The notes beneath the pieces were generated by a model. It saw only the letters and a program-made list of their open reading frames with translations. It was not told where the DNA came from and made no database searches. A DNA stretch of 64,000 nucleotides from assembly GCA_026929865.2 (NCBI GenBank), contig CM049404.1, positions 1,052,501 to 1,116,500 on the forward strand, read 5' to 3'. A program made the translations under genes and the position numbers. Of the stretch, positions 11,001 through 20,718 are shown piece by piece (position 1 is the stretch's first letter; every line of letters starts with the position of its first letter). The DNA is from Hyperoplus lanceolatus. Lineage: Eukaryota > Chordata > Actinopteri > Uranoscopiformes > Ammodytidae.

Positions 11001-14000
11001 AACTCCTCTTTTTTATCTATTGTTTTACTGGTGAGCTTTAGAGGTGTGGCTACGGATGTTTTTAAACTTTTGAAGGAACAGGCTAGCGGCTTCCACTATT
11101 ATGGCTACCCGGTTCAAATTCCATAATTAACTAAACCTTTGACATTTTGCTAAATAAGATAATTTGCTTTCTTTTGATCAAGGTCTTTTTATTGGTTTTT
11201 ACTAGTGCTGTCAAACGATTAAAATATTTAATCACGATTAATCGCATCAATGTCATAGTTAACTCGCGATTAATCGCAATTAATCACGATTAATCGCATT
11301 TGTATTACTTCTAGCCTGTCCCTTGATTTCTTTATGCTCTTATCACACCCATTCTGATTATGATATTAAAGAAGAAATACACTGAATTACAATGATGTCT
11401 ACACCGTTGTAATTCAGTGTAGCCTATTTCTTCTACAATATCACAACTTGCAATTCAGTGCAAATAACAATAGGCTATATAACCCCCCCTGCACCCCACC
11501 CCTAGAACAGCATTCACAAACATATTGGAACTTATTTTTTTTATTTAAAAACCAAACCATAAAACAACATAGGGTATATAAAACAAATAAGTATTAAAGC
11601 TAAATTAAACTGGTTGTTGTAGGCCTAAATGTTTTGGGAGTTCTTCATCCACGGCTTATTTCAGACTGTGTGGAGTGGACACACTGCCTGCGTGCAGGTG
11701 GTTGCCATGGTGCTGCTGCAGCCGAGGCTTCGTAGCGAAAATTAAAGTGAAAATGAATGACTGGCGGCTGCCAGAACATGTAAAGTCTTGGACATGTCCA
11801 GAACATATGCAGCAGAGTGGCTGGATCCTGCCTACATCGATCACATGTGGGGTTTATATCAGTAATCTGAGAGAGTCTGACTTTAGAACAGTGCAGACGA
11901 TGAACAATTTTAAATTGTATAACAGCATGTCTAAGACATATGGATGATGAGAAAATTCTCTGTATTATTTTGTGCCAAATTTCTTCTGAAATAGGTTCAT
12001 CTAAGTCCGTCTCCCACTTATTTTTAAGTATGTCCAATGGTGTCAAGTCGTATATATTGAGTTGTTCGTAGATTCTGCTCATAGCCCTTTTTACCGATTT
12101 ACAATTGAAAATTAAGTCTAACTGCGAACTGGGAGGGCGCGATGGGAAGCAATCGGAATTCAAGACTACAAAGTTCCGAAGTTGCAAATACCTAAAAAAA
12201 TGTGATTTGGGAATGTTATATTTCTGTACCAGCTGTTCAAAGGAAGCAAAATTACCATCGATATAGAGATCAGACAGTGAGACCACGCCCTTCCTAGACC
12301 AAGCATCAAAGGCTTCATCCATCATTGATGGAATAAACATGTGATTTTTAGCAATTGGTGCAGCCATTGATACATCTTTAAGGGAAAAAGGTCTTCTAAC
12401 CTGATTCCAGATTGTAATTGAATGTGTTATAATTGGATTAGAAGTGAAGCTAGAAATAGGCTGTGTGAATGGTGGTTTGGAACACAATAAAGCTGCTAGA
12501 GAGGTGGACTCAACTGAAGCCCTCTCCAGAATTGTCCACGCAGGGGCAGTAGTGTCGCTCCTCAACCAATTTAGCAATGCTCTTATGTAGGGCTGCTCGA
12601 TTATGGCAAAAATGATAATCACGATTATTTTGATTGATATTGTAATCACGGTTATTAAAGACGATTATTCATTGTAGGAATGCACCAAAATGAAAATTCA
12701 GCAAATTCTTTCAACATTACATAAACAAAACTCCCAATTGTGCTCCTCAAACACAGCCTACAACTAAAAAGCCACACAAAATAAATAATCAGTAAAACCT
12801 TCGAATCTAAGAGTAAAATTAATATTTTACTAGGGATGTGATTGTGAACCATTCATTGATTTGTAATTCGACTTATAAGAGGAGGTAGGCTATGAATCTA
12901 CAAAAAGAGACTTATTGCTTTCTTTTTTTTTGCAGCGCACGTTGAGTTGCTGTAAAAAAAACTACACCACAGCTGACACCGTAATGTTCAGACTTCAGAA
13001 TTTGCATCAGAGCGCTGATCATAAAAATTAGATGCTTTATTTAAACGAAGTCCATGCTTAGGTGCTGGTTGTAACTTTTCGTCTGTAGACTGAAACTAAC
13101 GGAGGGGGTGCGTCTCACTGTATATTTGCTCTTGTCGCGCAGATAGTTTGCCGACATGGCACAATATATTCAGGCTCGAGAAATGCTATCAGAAAGCGGA
13201 AGCCTTTCCCCTCAACAACGTTAACGTGCAGGAATCCCCGACTTTTACTTTACCCATAAAGCCACAGAGCATTTCTGCACGGCGGCTCACACCAGCAAGT
13301 TCTCACAGTGAATGACACCGTTACCCACCGCCATCACAGTGTCTCACTAACACCATGTTTCACCGAGTGAAACGCTGCTTCAATCGCGCAAGGCTTTTGT
13401 GTTTCGGTGTAACATCCTGGACGAGCGTTTTAACTTATGCTGAATAAACAATTGCACTGGAATCGCTGAAAGCGACAGTGTTCGGGCGGGGCGGAGCGCA
13501 GGTGGAGACAGAAGGGTGCGCTGCATTTACTACACATGACCCGGCGTGCCGCACAATAACTGTTTTATTACGATTATCTTGTTTTCATGATCGAGGGAAG
13601 CCAAAATTGTAACCAAAATCGAAATTCAATTAATCGCCCAGCCCTACTCTTATGTTGGCCGCCCAATAGTAATACATGAAATTTGGGAGTGCCATCCCTC
13701 CCATTGTACGAGGTCTCTGCAATATAGTTATTTTAATTCTTGGTGGTTTTTTGTTCCAAATAAAGGTCGAGATCAGATTATTCACTTTGGAAAATAAATA
13801 TCTTGTTAAAAAAAACAGAAGACATTGAAAAATATACAAAAACTTAGGCAGCACGTTCATCTTTACCGCATTGATTCTTCCACCCAAAGAGAGAGGCAGA
13901 TGGTCCCAGCGCTCAAAGTCTGGTTTTAGATTAGCTAATAAAGGTTGTTAATTAGCCACATATAGATCTTTATGGTTATGTGTGACCCATACCCCAAGGT

Positions 14001-17000
14001 ACTTACATTTTTTAGGGCTAATTTTAAAGGGAATTGAGCCGAGAGACATCCGACCAACCCCATCACCAATAGGCATGAGTTCACTTTTCTGAATATTGGC
14101 TTTATAGCCAGAAATGTTTCCAAATTCTGTAAGTAAAGTCATTAGTTTTGGGAGACTTGAGAGGGATTGGGACATGTACAATAACATGTCGTCAGCATAA
14201 AGTGAAACTTTGTGTTCCAGTCCTGCCCGCTGGATTCCTTTAATGTCTACATTTTGTCTGAGAGCTAAAGCAAGTGGTTCCATTGCAACTGCAAATAGCA
14301 ATGGGGACAAAGGGCATCCCTGTCTTGTGCCGCGTTGTAGCTCAAAGTAAAGTGGATACATTATTGTTAGTGCGCATTTATTGTCCTGCCCAACTCCCTT
14401 TCAGCCGAAAATGATCCACTGTAAGTAAATGTGTCTCCTGAAGGAATGCGATATCAACATTGAGCTGTTTCAAATGTGAAAGTACTTTTTTACGTTTCAC
14501 TGGATGGTTGAGTGATTTAACATTCCAACTCACAAAGTTGACTGCGCAGCCATCCAACCCTCTGGAATTATAGTTGTCAGTCATATATAGGGGAAAAAGT
14601 CATACATCTGGGGCCTATTTCAGGTAGCTGGTTTTACATACTCTGGGTTTAATCCTGCGCTTTGAGTTGGTCAACTCAGAGCGCAGGGTTGACGAGAAAC
14701 TCTGGGTTTTCGGTTTCAGAACAGTGGATCAGCGTTGGGTTAATCAACTCTGAGCGTGTTCACTCTGGGTGGAGCGTGTGCATAAAAGCCATCGTCAATG
14801 GATCGCTGAAAACATGATTCACCATGGAAACAGAAGAAACAAATGCTTGATCCTCCCACTTCTCCACTTCTCAAAAAAGAAAAAAAAAACTTCTCCGCTC
14901 CTCCCACTAGAGTAAGAAATATTAACTTATGAGCTTATGGAGAAGAATGAACGGGGATAGTCTCATAACTCTGATCTAATCACTTCGGCAATTCAGAAAA
15001 AAACGGTGCAAACGTTTTTTGTCAAGAGCATCATTGCTTCCGTATGAGAAGCAAGTCTATTTTAAGAATTAAGTTACGCATATCAGCAGCAACAAAATTA
15101 TCAAGCTGCCGCTGCACAGCACTGCTGACAGTGTTTTATATTCGCTGTAGCCTATTATGTAGGCAAGCTATAATAGGCCTACTGTGCAGTAAACAGACTG
15201 TCGCTTCTTTTAAATGGGGAGTGAAAGATATTAACGTTTGACACATAAGGTGACAGTTTCCATTGTAGATCCTGATTGTTTTATTACCAGATCCCTTGTC
15301 CTCTAGTGATCACAGTTTAAATTATTATATTGTTTCTATATTCATATTGGGCTATTTAACGAGGCTTATCTGTGACTTTGGGATGACACAAGTGAACAGT
15401 AACGATCGCGTGCAGCCGCAGAATTACATTTCAACATGACATAAATAGCCTATGTTCAGTGGCACAGATGTTAAAAAACTACTGATAATGATAAAAATAA
15501 ATAACGAGATACATACAATACAATAGGTTTATTAATCTGAATGTAAAGCATGTTCACGATGTGTAAGGTGGCCGCATATGAACTAACGAGGGCTGAGAAC
15601 AAGGCTACTGATCAAATGATCGATCAAACGTAAAATCATCAGGAAATGATAAAAACATCCCGATGGAGATTTCTATGGAGTGATTTTGCTTCAAACTGTA
15701 CAGGGTCGCGTCGTGACAGTGACACTCTTTCTTCAGTCGGAGCTGCAGCGTAAAGTGAAAACAAACTCAGGGTAGGTCTAACCACCTATCCAGCAGGTTA
15801 GCCCCACGGCGTATGTTGCCGCAGTAACTGACTCTCGGTTGCGCTGAACCTGCTTCTTGAAACGGAAAACCGAGAGTTTCCACTAACTCAGAGCGAACAA
15901 ACTCTGGGTTGCCTCAAAACCAGCTACCTGAAATAGGCCCCTGAAACACCTGACAGGGTAAGTCTGGTAAATAGAACAAGTCTGGTAACATCCCCCCATT
16001 CCCCTTTACACCTACAAGAACATGGTGAGTACAATACCCCTTCAAAACAAATCCACACATTTAGTGCTTGTGTATGGGACACTAAAGAGCAAACCGCTCA
16101 GGCCCCCGCCGAATCCCCTTATATGGAAGTGACTCAGATAGCGCATTGTGATATTAAATCAAATTCTGCTCTTGAATAAAAAAATAAATCATAAATAAAA
16201 ATAAAATGAGTCTGAAGACAATGGCAAAAGCAATTACATCTTAAGATGCATATTGTACGCTTCTCATAAAAAGTAACAGAGCATCACAAGCTCATAACAA
16301 AGGGTAAACATTAGGCTGTAGGCCACTGTTTATCAAAACAGGCTATACAAGAAAATAAGATGAGAGGAAGTCTTTACTGTACATTAAAGTATTCTGTGTA
16401 ATAAGGTAGACCTGGTACGATCAATATTTACAGCAACACAATTTAGGAAAATATTGTCCACACAAAGTTGCCCTTGAAATTAGTTAGAGCATCACTTACC
16501 CATGACTGAGGATGACCAACCCCACATGACAGCAGCTGAAGATAATGTAAACAAAATAAGTATTGCTCCATTGGGGTAGGTTTTAAGTTGGAATAACGTA
16601 GCCTACATAAAGCTCAGTCATTCAATAACTTTCAGGCCTCAGTAGAGAGGATGTTCTTTTTAACGTAGCCCATCGCTTTTTCTGCATCAGTGAATTTTTT
16701 TTCTTTACCGTCATGTGTGATGCGTAGTCGGGCTGGGAATAAGATGCCGAACCGGACGCCCTTGCGTTTGTGCAGCAATTTCCGAACCTCCGTGAACGCA
16801 GCCCTGGCCTTGGCGACGCTTGCAGTATAGTCTGGAAATATGGCGATCGAGTCCCCGTTGAATCTCAGCGGAGCTTGAGAGCGCGCACGGCTCAGCACAT
16901 CGACACAGTCTTTATAGTAGTGGAGTTTAGCTACGATGGCGCGTGGTTTCCCATCTGGTCTTCTTGGACCCAGGCTTCTATGCGAGCGGTACACAAGCAC

Positions 17001-18673
17001 ATCCTTATCCAGCTGTAGTGTTTCTCTCAGCAGCCTCGACACCGACACAGTAGAGCTTGATCCATCCGTTTTAGCTACTCCCAGAATTCTAATGTTGCAC
17101 CGCCGCATTCTTCCCTCCATGTCTTCGCGTTTGCCTTTTAGCCCAGCTACCTCTGTTTTCAGGTCAGCGACCACAGACTGCAAAGTTGTCACCTCGTCCG
17201 ACCACGTTGATAGCCCGCCTTCCACATCCTTGATAGTAGCCTTCATTTTATCCATCTCCGAATGGATCGCTGCTGTGTTGTTTATTATTTCCAACTTAAC
17301 CGCTTGAATTTCGGTTTTGAGGGCATTGAAGTCCTCGGCGAGCGCATTTTTCAGTTTGGATTTAATCACCGCCCATATGTCCGCCTTTAGCGAGCGAAGA
17401 ATGTCGGGTTTCAAGGCTACAGCGTCCATCTTCTCTGGGCTGGTTGAAGCGGGTGAAGTCGCTCGAGATCGGGTGACGGTGGAACTCGGTGTCGGGGCGG
17501 TGTTAGGCCTAGTATCGAGTGATCCGTCGTACTGATATTTGCGTAGTTTTTCAGCCATTACCTCACATATAGACACTTTTCTTGGTACAGAAACAGGTTC
17601 AGAGCAGAATCACCAAAGTTTTTGTAATGTAAAGCGCGAAATAACTTAAAATTGCAGCAGTTCGGCGGGAGTTCAAGTCAAACACGTCCTACTCCATTGC
17701 CAGTCAAACTCCGCCCCCGATAATTTGCTTTCTTGACGAGAGTAAGATGAGAAGATTGGCACTGCTCTCGCAGTAGTTGCTTGGCATCCAATGGAGACTC
17801 CAGGGAAGTTACATAGTCCACTAGAAGAAAGAACAAAGTTCTCGGTGACAGAGCTGCGAGAAGAAAATGATGTCATTTTCTTCTCTCAGCTCTTGTTTAG
17901 CTGTTCTCGCAGCTTGTTCTCGACACATCACCCGGGCCGAACTTTCTTCTCGCAGGTTGTCCGAGAACTATTGTGTGATTGGTCAGTCTGAAGTCAATGA
18001 GGAAAGCGAAGTGAAATCAGCTGGCGCTACTGAGTCAATTACCATGGTAACAATGCGCCGCGGTGAGGAGTTCGGCAGTTGAGTTCTCGTGAAGTATGTA
18101 ATGTCAGACCAGAAAGAACTTCTCGCAGCTCTGTCACCGAGAACTTTGTTCTTTCTTCTCGCGGAGTATGTAACAGCCTTTACTGGTTCCACCAATGAAA
18201 GGAGAGTAGACTACTACTGATTCATCTTTCAGAAAGACAAGTGAAATATGAGTATTTCCCAAAATGTCCAACTAAACTATTCCTTTAAAGACCTTACCTC
18301 AGACCTCTGACCTCAGACAGAGGTAAGTGTTTGCCTATTTTATAATATGATGTAGGTACATTCATTTTTGTTTGCTTGCTTTCTGCTGTGGTAATAATCT
18401 ATGAAATTACACTTTCATTTGAATTTAAAGTGTGCCTGCATGTCTTCATACAGCCTTCTGGAAATGTGTTTAATTGTCATTTCTAGTGAGTTAAACTGAA
18501 ACATAAAATGGCTCCAGGTTCATTTCATGTGTTGTTTGATGGTAATGTTCATAGACCCAAGGCAATTCATAACAAAGCACTTTTTCCAGAATACTTAAAT
18601 GTACGAATATCAATGTCTCAACTTCCTTTTTTCTCCCTCTTCAGATGCACTAGCATACGGCTACCAGTCATAG
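5946..18673 (+). CDS. vwa1: vwa1 gene (WARP), visible exons 2-6; first exon missing
   Basis: Extracellular matrix protein VWA1/WARP, a secreted pericellular matrix and basement-membrane component. Five exons are visible: 5946-6503 (vWA), 8571-8900 (FN3-1), 9177-9449 (FN3-2), 10483-10731 (FN3-3-like) and 18645-18673 (tail DALAYGYQS, then TAG). All introns are phase 1 with GT-AG borders, so each domain exon is a symmetrical module. The vWA domain carries the MIDAS signature LLDSSGSVS, a GDTNT threonine and WLTDG. Human VWA1 is, from memory, a vWA plus two FN3 protein of 445 residues; the visible part here already codes 479 residues without the signal peptide, because of an additional FN3-like exon. 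The signal-peptide exon must end in phase 1 upstream of 5946; no convincing ATG-hydrophobic-GT exon was found in 1-5945. The vWA exon alone makes the identification safe. Confidence 0.93.
6999..7019. repeat. Poly-C tract
   Basis: Near-uninterrupted C run at the left edge of the composition anomaly described in the findings. Confidence 0.9.
7020..7960. other. Composition-anomalous intronic stretch of vwa1
   Basis: 7080-7560 is A/T/C with almost no G (three consecutive 60-base lines have none). 7680-7930 flips to purine/G-rich with many homopolymers and long G runs, then a (GT)n. ORFs here are low-complexity shadows. May be a real simple-sequence tract or a poorly resolved assembly patch. Confidence 0.6.
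7968..8010. repeat. (GT)n microsatellite
   Basis: GT repeat with one TTT interruption. Confidence 0.95.
8571..8900 (+). CDS. vwa1: vwa1 exon: first FN3 domain
   Basis: A 330-nt phase 1-1 exon between CCCAACAG and a GTTGGA donor. It encodes an FN3 domain with core W (LQWRPL), [23 protein letters not shown] glycine-rich insertion (around 8707-8750) expands the C-C' loop relative to the next FN3. The GTTGGA donor is weaker than the others. Confidence 0.93.
9177..9449 (+). CDS. vwa1: vwa1 exon: second FN3 domain
   Basis: A 273-nt phase 1-1 exon with donor GTGAGT. FN3 core residues are visible: [45 protein letters not shown]. The acceptor is preceded by an uninterrupted C-run and (CA)n tract at about 9141-9170. 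Confidence 0.94.
9710..9940. repeat. Dispersed repeat fragments in vwa1 intron 4
   Basis: 9710-9780 resembles the widespread fish repeat with TTAACCTTTATTTATACAGG and CATTGAGACCCAGGGTCT. 9775-9935 is homologous to 33645-33800 (GACAGAG...GAGATTCAG...CTTTGAACCTGAAAAT), the interior of the MITE at 33569. Confidence 0.55.
10041..10464. mobile_element. MITE copy A (CAGTGYGTTT ... CGCACTG)
   Basis: Termini CAGTGTGTTTCCATGGGAC and GCATGTAAACGCACTG are inverted repeats. Internal sequence is homologous, in opposite orientation, to copy B at 36000-36473 (shared TAGGTGGCGCTGTAGCCCTT). No clear target duplication in this copy. It ends 18 bp before a vwa1 exon. Confidence 0.75.
10483..10731 (+). CDS. vwa1: vwa1 exon: third FN3-like domain
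   Basis: A 249-nt phase 1-1 exon, acceptor TGTGCAG, donor GTGAGT. It continues the frame of the preceding exon (GAA G|TG ACT). It encodes a diverged FN3-like unit: [31 protein letters not shown], with an extra cysteine pair near the end. Human VWA1 as I recall it ends after two FN3 domains, so this is either a fish-retained domain or a lineage gain. A MITE ends only 18 bp upstream of the exon. Confidence 0.8.
11202..11778. mobile_element. hAT fragment (TAGTGCTGTCAAACG end)
   Basis: Left end TAGTGCTGTCAAACGATTAA plus ATTAATCGC repeats belongs to the same hAT family as 35244 and 49990. The right end is missing; the fragment joins LINE coding sequence at about 11779. Confidence 0.65.
11779..14361 (-). 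pseudogene. L1 ORF2 reverse transcriptase and C-terminus, interrupted
   Basis: 14361-13948 encodes [20 protein letters not shown] and the catalytic [12 protein letters not shown] stop/frame break near 13945 is followed by [20 protein letters not shown] and [12 protein letters not shown]. The hAT at 12588-13646 then interrupts, and [20 protein letters not shown] resumes at 12579. The C-terminus runs to CPRLYMFW at about 11779, where a hAT fragment replaces the remainder. Removing the hAT plus one 8-bp duplication restores continuity across WAANI-RALLNW. Confidence 0.85.
12588..13646. mobile_element. Non-autonomous hAT, 8-bp TSD CTCTTATG
   Basis: Ends TAGGGCTGCTCGATTA and TTAATCGCCCAGCCCTA, flanked by CTCTTATG at 12580-12587 and 13647-13654. 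No transposase. Interior shares long homology with the hAT at 45586-46751. Confidence 0.93.
14378..14584 (-). pseudogene. L1 ORF2 endonuclease, N-terminal fragment
   Basis: Encodes [20 protein letters not shown] and [12 protein letters not shown], the first two blocks of an APE-type endonuclease (the SWNV asparagine and QET glutamate are metal-site residues in the family). After about 65 residues it jumps to RT box 4 sequence, so most of the endonuclease and the N-terminal RT are deleted. Confidence 0.82.
14611..15940. mobile_element. Non-autonomous DNA transposon with 3-bp TSD (PIF/Harbinger-like)
   Basis: Termini GGGCCTATTTCAGGTAGCTG and CAGCTACCTGAAATAGGCCC are perfect inverted repeats, extended by GTTTT. 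Flanked by CTG on both sides (14608-14610, 15941-15943). 1,330 bp, no transposase. The 3-bp duplication suggests PIF/Harbinger; superfamily is inference. Confidence 0.85.
16632..17576 (-). CDS. L1-type ORF1 protein, intact 314 codons
   Basis: Complete ORF for an L1/Tx1-like ORF1 RNA-binding protein. A Ser/Thr/Pro-rich N-terminus is followed by a coiled coil (about residues 75-150, heptad-like [16 protein letters not shown]), then an RRM-type core ([17 protein letters not shown]), then a C-terminal domain with [20 protein letters not shown] and [20 protein letters not shown], as in Transposase_22 family ORF1p. In L1 elements this protein trimerises and packages the element RNA as an RNP. The start [11 protein letters not shown] was chosen as the first ATG; a second ATG lies 6 codons in. 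Its ORF2 partner is destroyed, so any product would not mobilise its own element. Confidence 0.85.
   Translation of the reverse strand: MSICEVMAEKLRKYQYDGSLDTRPNTAPTPSSTVTRSRATSPASTSPEKMDAVALKPDILRSLKADIWAVIKSKLKNALAEDFNALKTEIQAVKLEIINNTAAIHSEMDKMKATIKDVEGGLSTWSDEVTTLQSVVADLKTEVAGLKGKREDMEGRMRRCNIRILGVAKTDGSSSTVSVSRLLRETLQLDKDVLVYRSHRSLGPRRPDGKPRAIVAKLHYYKDCVDVLSRARSQAPLRFNGDSIAIFPDYTASVAKARAAFTEVRKLLHKRKGVRFGILFPARLRITHDGKEKKFTDAEKAMGYVKKNILSTEA
17808..18174. mobile_element. MITE with long terminal inverted repeats
   Basis: 17823-17863 and 18119-18159 are a perfect 41-bp inverted pair. The similarity extends outwards through GTTACATAGTCC / GGAGTATGTAAC. About 367 bp, between the L1 insertion and the last vwa1 exon. 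Confidence 0.85.
18645..18673 (+). CDS. vwa1: vwa1 terminal coding exon (9 residues)
   Basis: After a strong pyrimidine tract (TTTTTTCTCCCTCTTCAG), the reading frame left open at 10731 (phase 1) continues as DALAYGYQS and stops at TAG 18671-18673. The phase match, strong acceptor and downstream poly(A) signal support it, but a 29-nt coding segment 7.9 kb downstream needs transcript evidence. Confidence 0.62.
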
Positions 18674-19605
18674 CAGCGCTGAACTGCTTGTCTACCTTAC
18701 CAAACATGGAGGGATGATGGCCAGAAGAATGCTGACTCTGATCCATAACTCTTTGGCTTGTCTCTCCCCTATGTGGACCTTATCCAGGAGATATGTGTGT
18801 TTGCTTACTGAGTGCTCATGTGGAAGCCATTGACACTTCCTATGGTCTGGGACGACGTGGCCACATGTCAACTGCTACAATCTGCAACACAGGGGACTAT
18901 CTGCTTTTCCATTTCATCTGGTTTACACCTGTAGTCAATGTATAGTGCTTCAGTTTAAAAAAAGCAAGCTTTTAGAGAAAGATATTTATTTGCAGACACT
19001 GAGTTGACAGAGGGAATGTTGATGGGGCTTGTTTTGGAGAAAGGCTTATGCCCAGATCACATTTGTCTTTTTCTGTGAACACTCAGAAACATCTGATTCA
19101 CATTTATATTGAACATTTATACATGTGTGTGTGTGTGTGTGTGTGTGTACGCTGGAGTGCAACAGGGGAACTTTAACATGCGGTCCCTAATTACAGGATC
19201 TTCAGGATTGCTTTGAACTGCCCAGAAATTACCAACATACCAGCCACATGCCTTCAAACTACACAGGGCATGGGTAACACCAACAGTGTTATCCCGCTCA
19301 CATTAGACGGTGATCCCTTTTGTTACAAACGTGTCTAAGTGAGAGTCTTCTTTTGTTCCTGGACATAGACAAACCATATTTATTAATCAAGATTCATGTA
19401 AGTATGAAAATGTATAGTATTTACAGACCTGCTTATTTCAATTTAAGGCAGTTACCTTTTTTAAGTCTTTGCTGCCCCCTACTGAAAGGATCCTGAGCTG
19501 ATCTGTCAACGTTATCCTCTTAGATGAAATGTATTTTTTTGTTTGTTGACCACTATTAAAAAATTAACATGAGCTTGCAATAAAGTTGTTTTGTTTATAC
19601 TAATT
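18674..19605 (+). other. vwa1: vwa1 3' UTR
   Basis: About 930 bp between the stop codon and just past the first good AATAAA. No long ORF. It contains a short (GT)n tract at 19126-19148. Extent is inferred from the poly(A) signal only. Confidence 0.5.
19579..19584 (+). promoter_or_regulatory. vwa1: Poly(A) signal AATAAA for vwa1
   Basis: Canonical AATAAA in GCAATAAAGTTG, followed by T/GT-rich sequence (GTTGTTTTGTTT), as expected for a vertebrate polyadenylation site. Confidence 0.6.
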
Positions 19606-19885
19606 GTAGTGTTTTTTTACAACAATAATAAAATGTGTTTCACAAAAGTGTTTAAATCACACTTACCTTGAAAGTTGTTTGAAATAGGTGCAAGATTGGG
19701 GTCCATTGACAGCTGTTGCCTGTTGCCTAATAATAATATCTACATGGGACTGCAAAACAAAAGAATACCTTTCTTTTAAAGGTGCACTAGCAGTTTTGCG
19801 GGAGGGGAATTTATTTAGCCTACTTTTGCAGAGCCTCTATTTAGTCTAAAAAACATATTTTTGTATGTGTATGTTTTAGTAGAGA

Positions 19886-20487
19886 GAGTGGGGTGAGTTG
19901 TGCCACTTTTTGCTCAAAGTGACTTTAAAGTGAAGCCTTGACAGTAATGTCTCCAATTCAAATATGTATGTATATTTCAGGATGTGGTGCATCCCTGGCA
20001 ACAATTACTTTGGATCTGAAATAAACTATTTTAGAAATATAGCTTTAGAAAGAAAGGTGGTCTCGTGGCACAACTTGTCCCCGGTGCGGGGTAAGTTGTG
20101 CCTTTGGAGAGAATACTTTGGGGTAAATTGTGCCATTGATATATATCTCATAAACTGTAATGCTATATAAAAGCAAGATGAATCCATTAGAAAAAATACT
20201 CATTTAAGATTTATTTAAAGTAAATATTTGACAAAGATTGAAGGTCAATTTTCTTAAACAAGGCCTAGCAGATCTAGGTGGTTTTACCTGCAAAGCTCAC
20301 AATGACAAAGTCACCAGCAGACAGATCCTTGTCATCATCATCATCGTCATTCTGGCCATCTGAACTCTCATCAGTTATGTCAGTCTCTTCTGAGCTACTG
20401 TAGACAATCACTTTCTTTTTGGTGACCAGCGTATACAGCCATGCCACCGGCACACCTCACCCTAGGCCCTTTGGCACAAATCACCCC
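19886..20487 (-). mobile_element. pogo/Tigger-like DNA transposon remnant
   Basis: Ends GTGGGGTGAGTTGTGCC and GGCACAAATCACCCCA are inverted repeats. The motif recurs internally (GTGCGGGGTAAGTTGTGCC). About 600 bp. Confidence 0.5.
20292..20460 (-). pseudogene. Acidic transposase C-terminal fragment
   Basis: A short open minus-strand frame reads VAWLYTLVTKKKVIVYSSSE, an acidic run QNDDDDDDKDL and SAGDFVIVSFAGK. The acidic linker followed by a KKxDxVxVxFxxK-type module resembles the C-termini of pogo/Tigger-type (DDE_1) transposases. Inference from motif only; too short to be a host gene. Confidence 0.45.
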
Positions 20488-20718
20488 AACCCCAGCATTG
20501 TGGGAAAACTAGCATGATTCAGCAGTTTAGGGCTAACATTGTGCTAACTGTGTAGACTCATAATGTAGCATATTAAATAACTAAAACATTTAAAACATTT
20601 GTCAAATGTTTTAAAACTTGTCTTGAAAGGCAAACAATTTTTTTTTAGTTTAAACGTGCTTACATCTCATTCCATGTGTCTCCCTTTTTTCAGGATGAGT
20701 CAAATGGATGTCTCTTAC

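Larger units (their letters stand above)
11174..17718 (-). mobile_element. L1/Tx1-type LINE insertion, rearranged, 16-bp target duplication
   Basis: The direct repeat GATAATTTGCTTTCTT occurs at 11158-11173 and 17719-17734, exactly bounding the insertion. On the minus strand the order is 5' end, ORF1 (17576-16632), linker, endonuclease start (14584), RT (14361 down to 11779), and 3' end with an AATAAA-like CAATAAAAAG near 11190. ORF2 has lost most of the endonuclease and early RT, and the LINE is split by a MITE, a hAT and a hAT fragment. Inactive. Confidence 0.88.
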
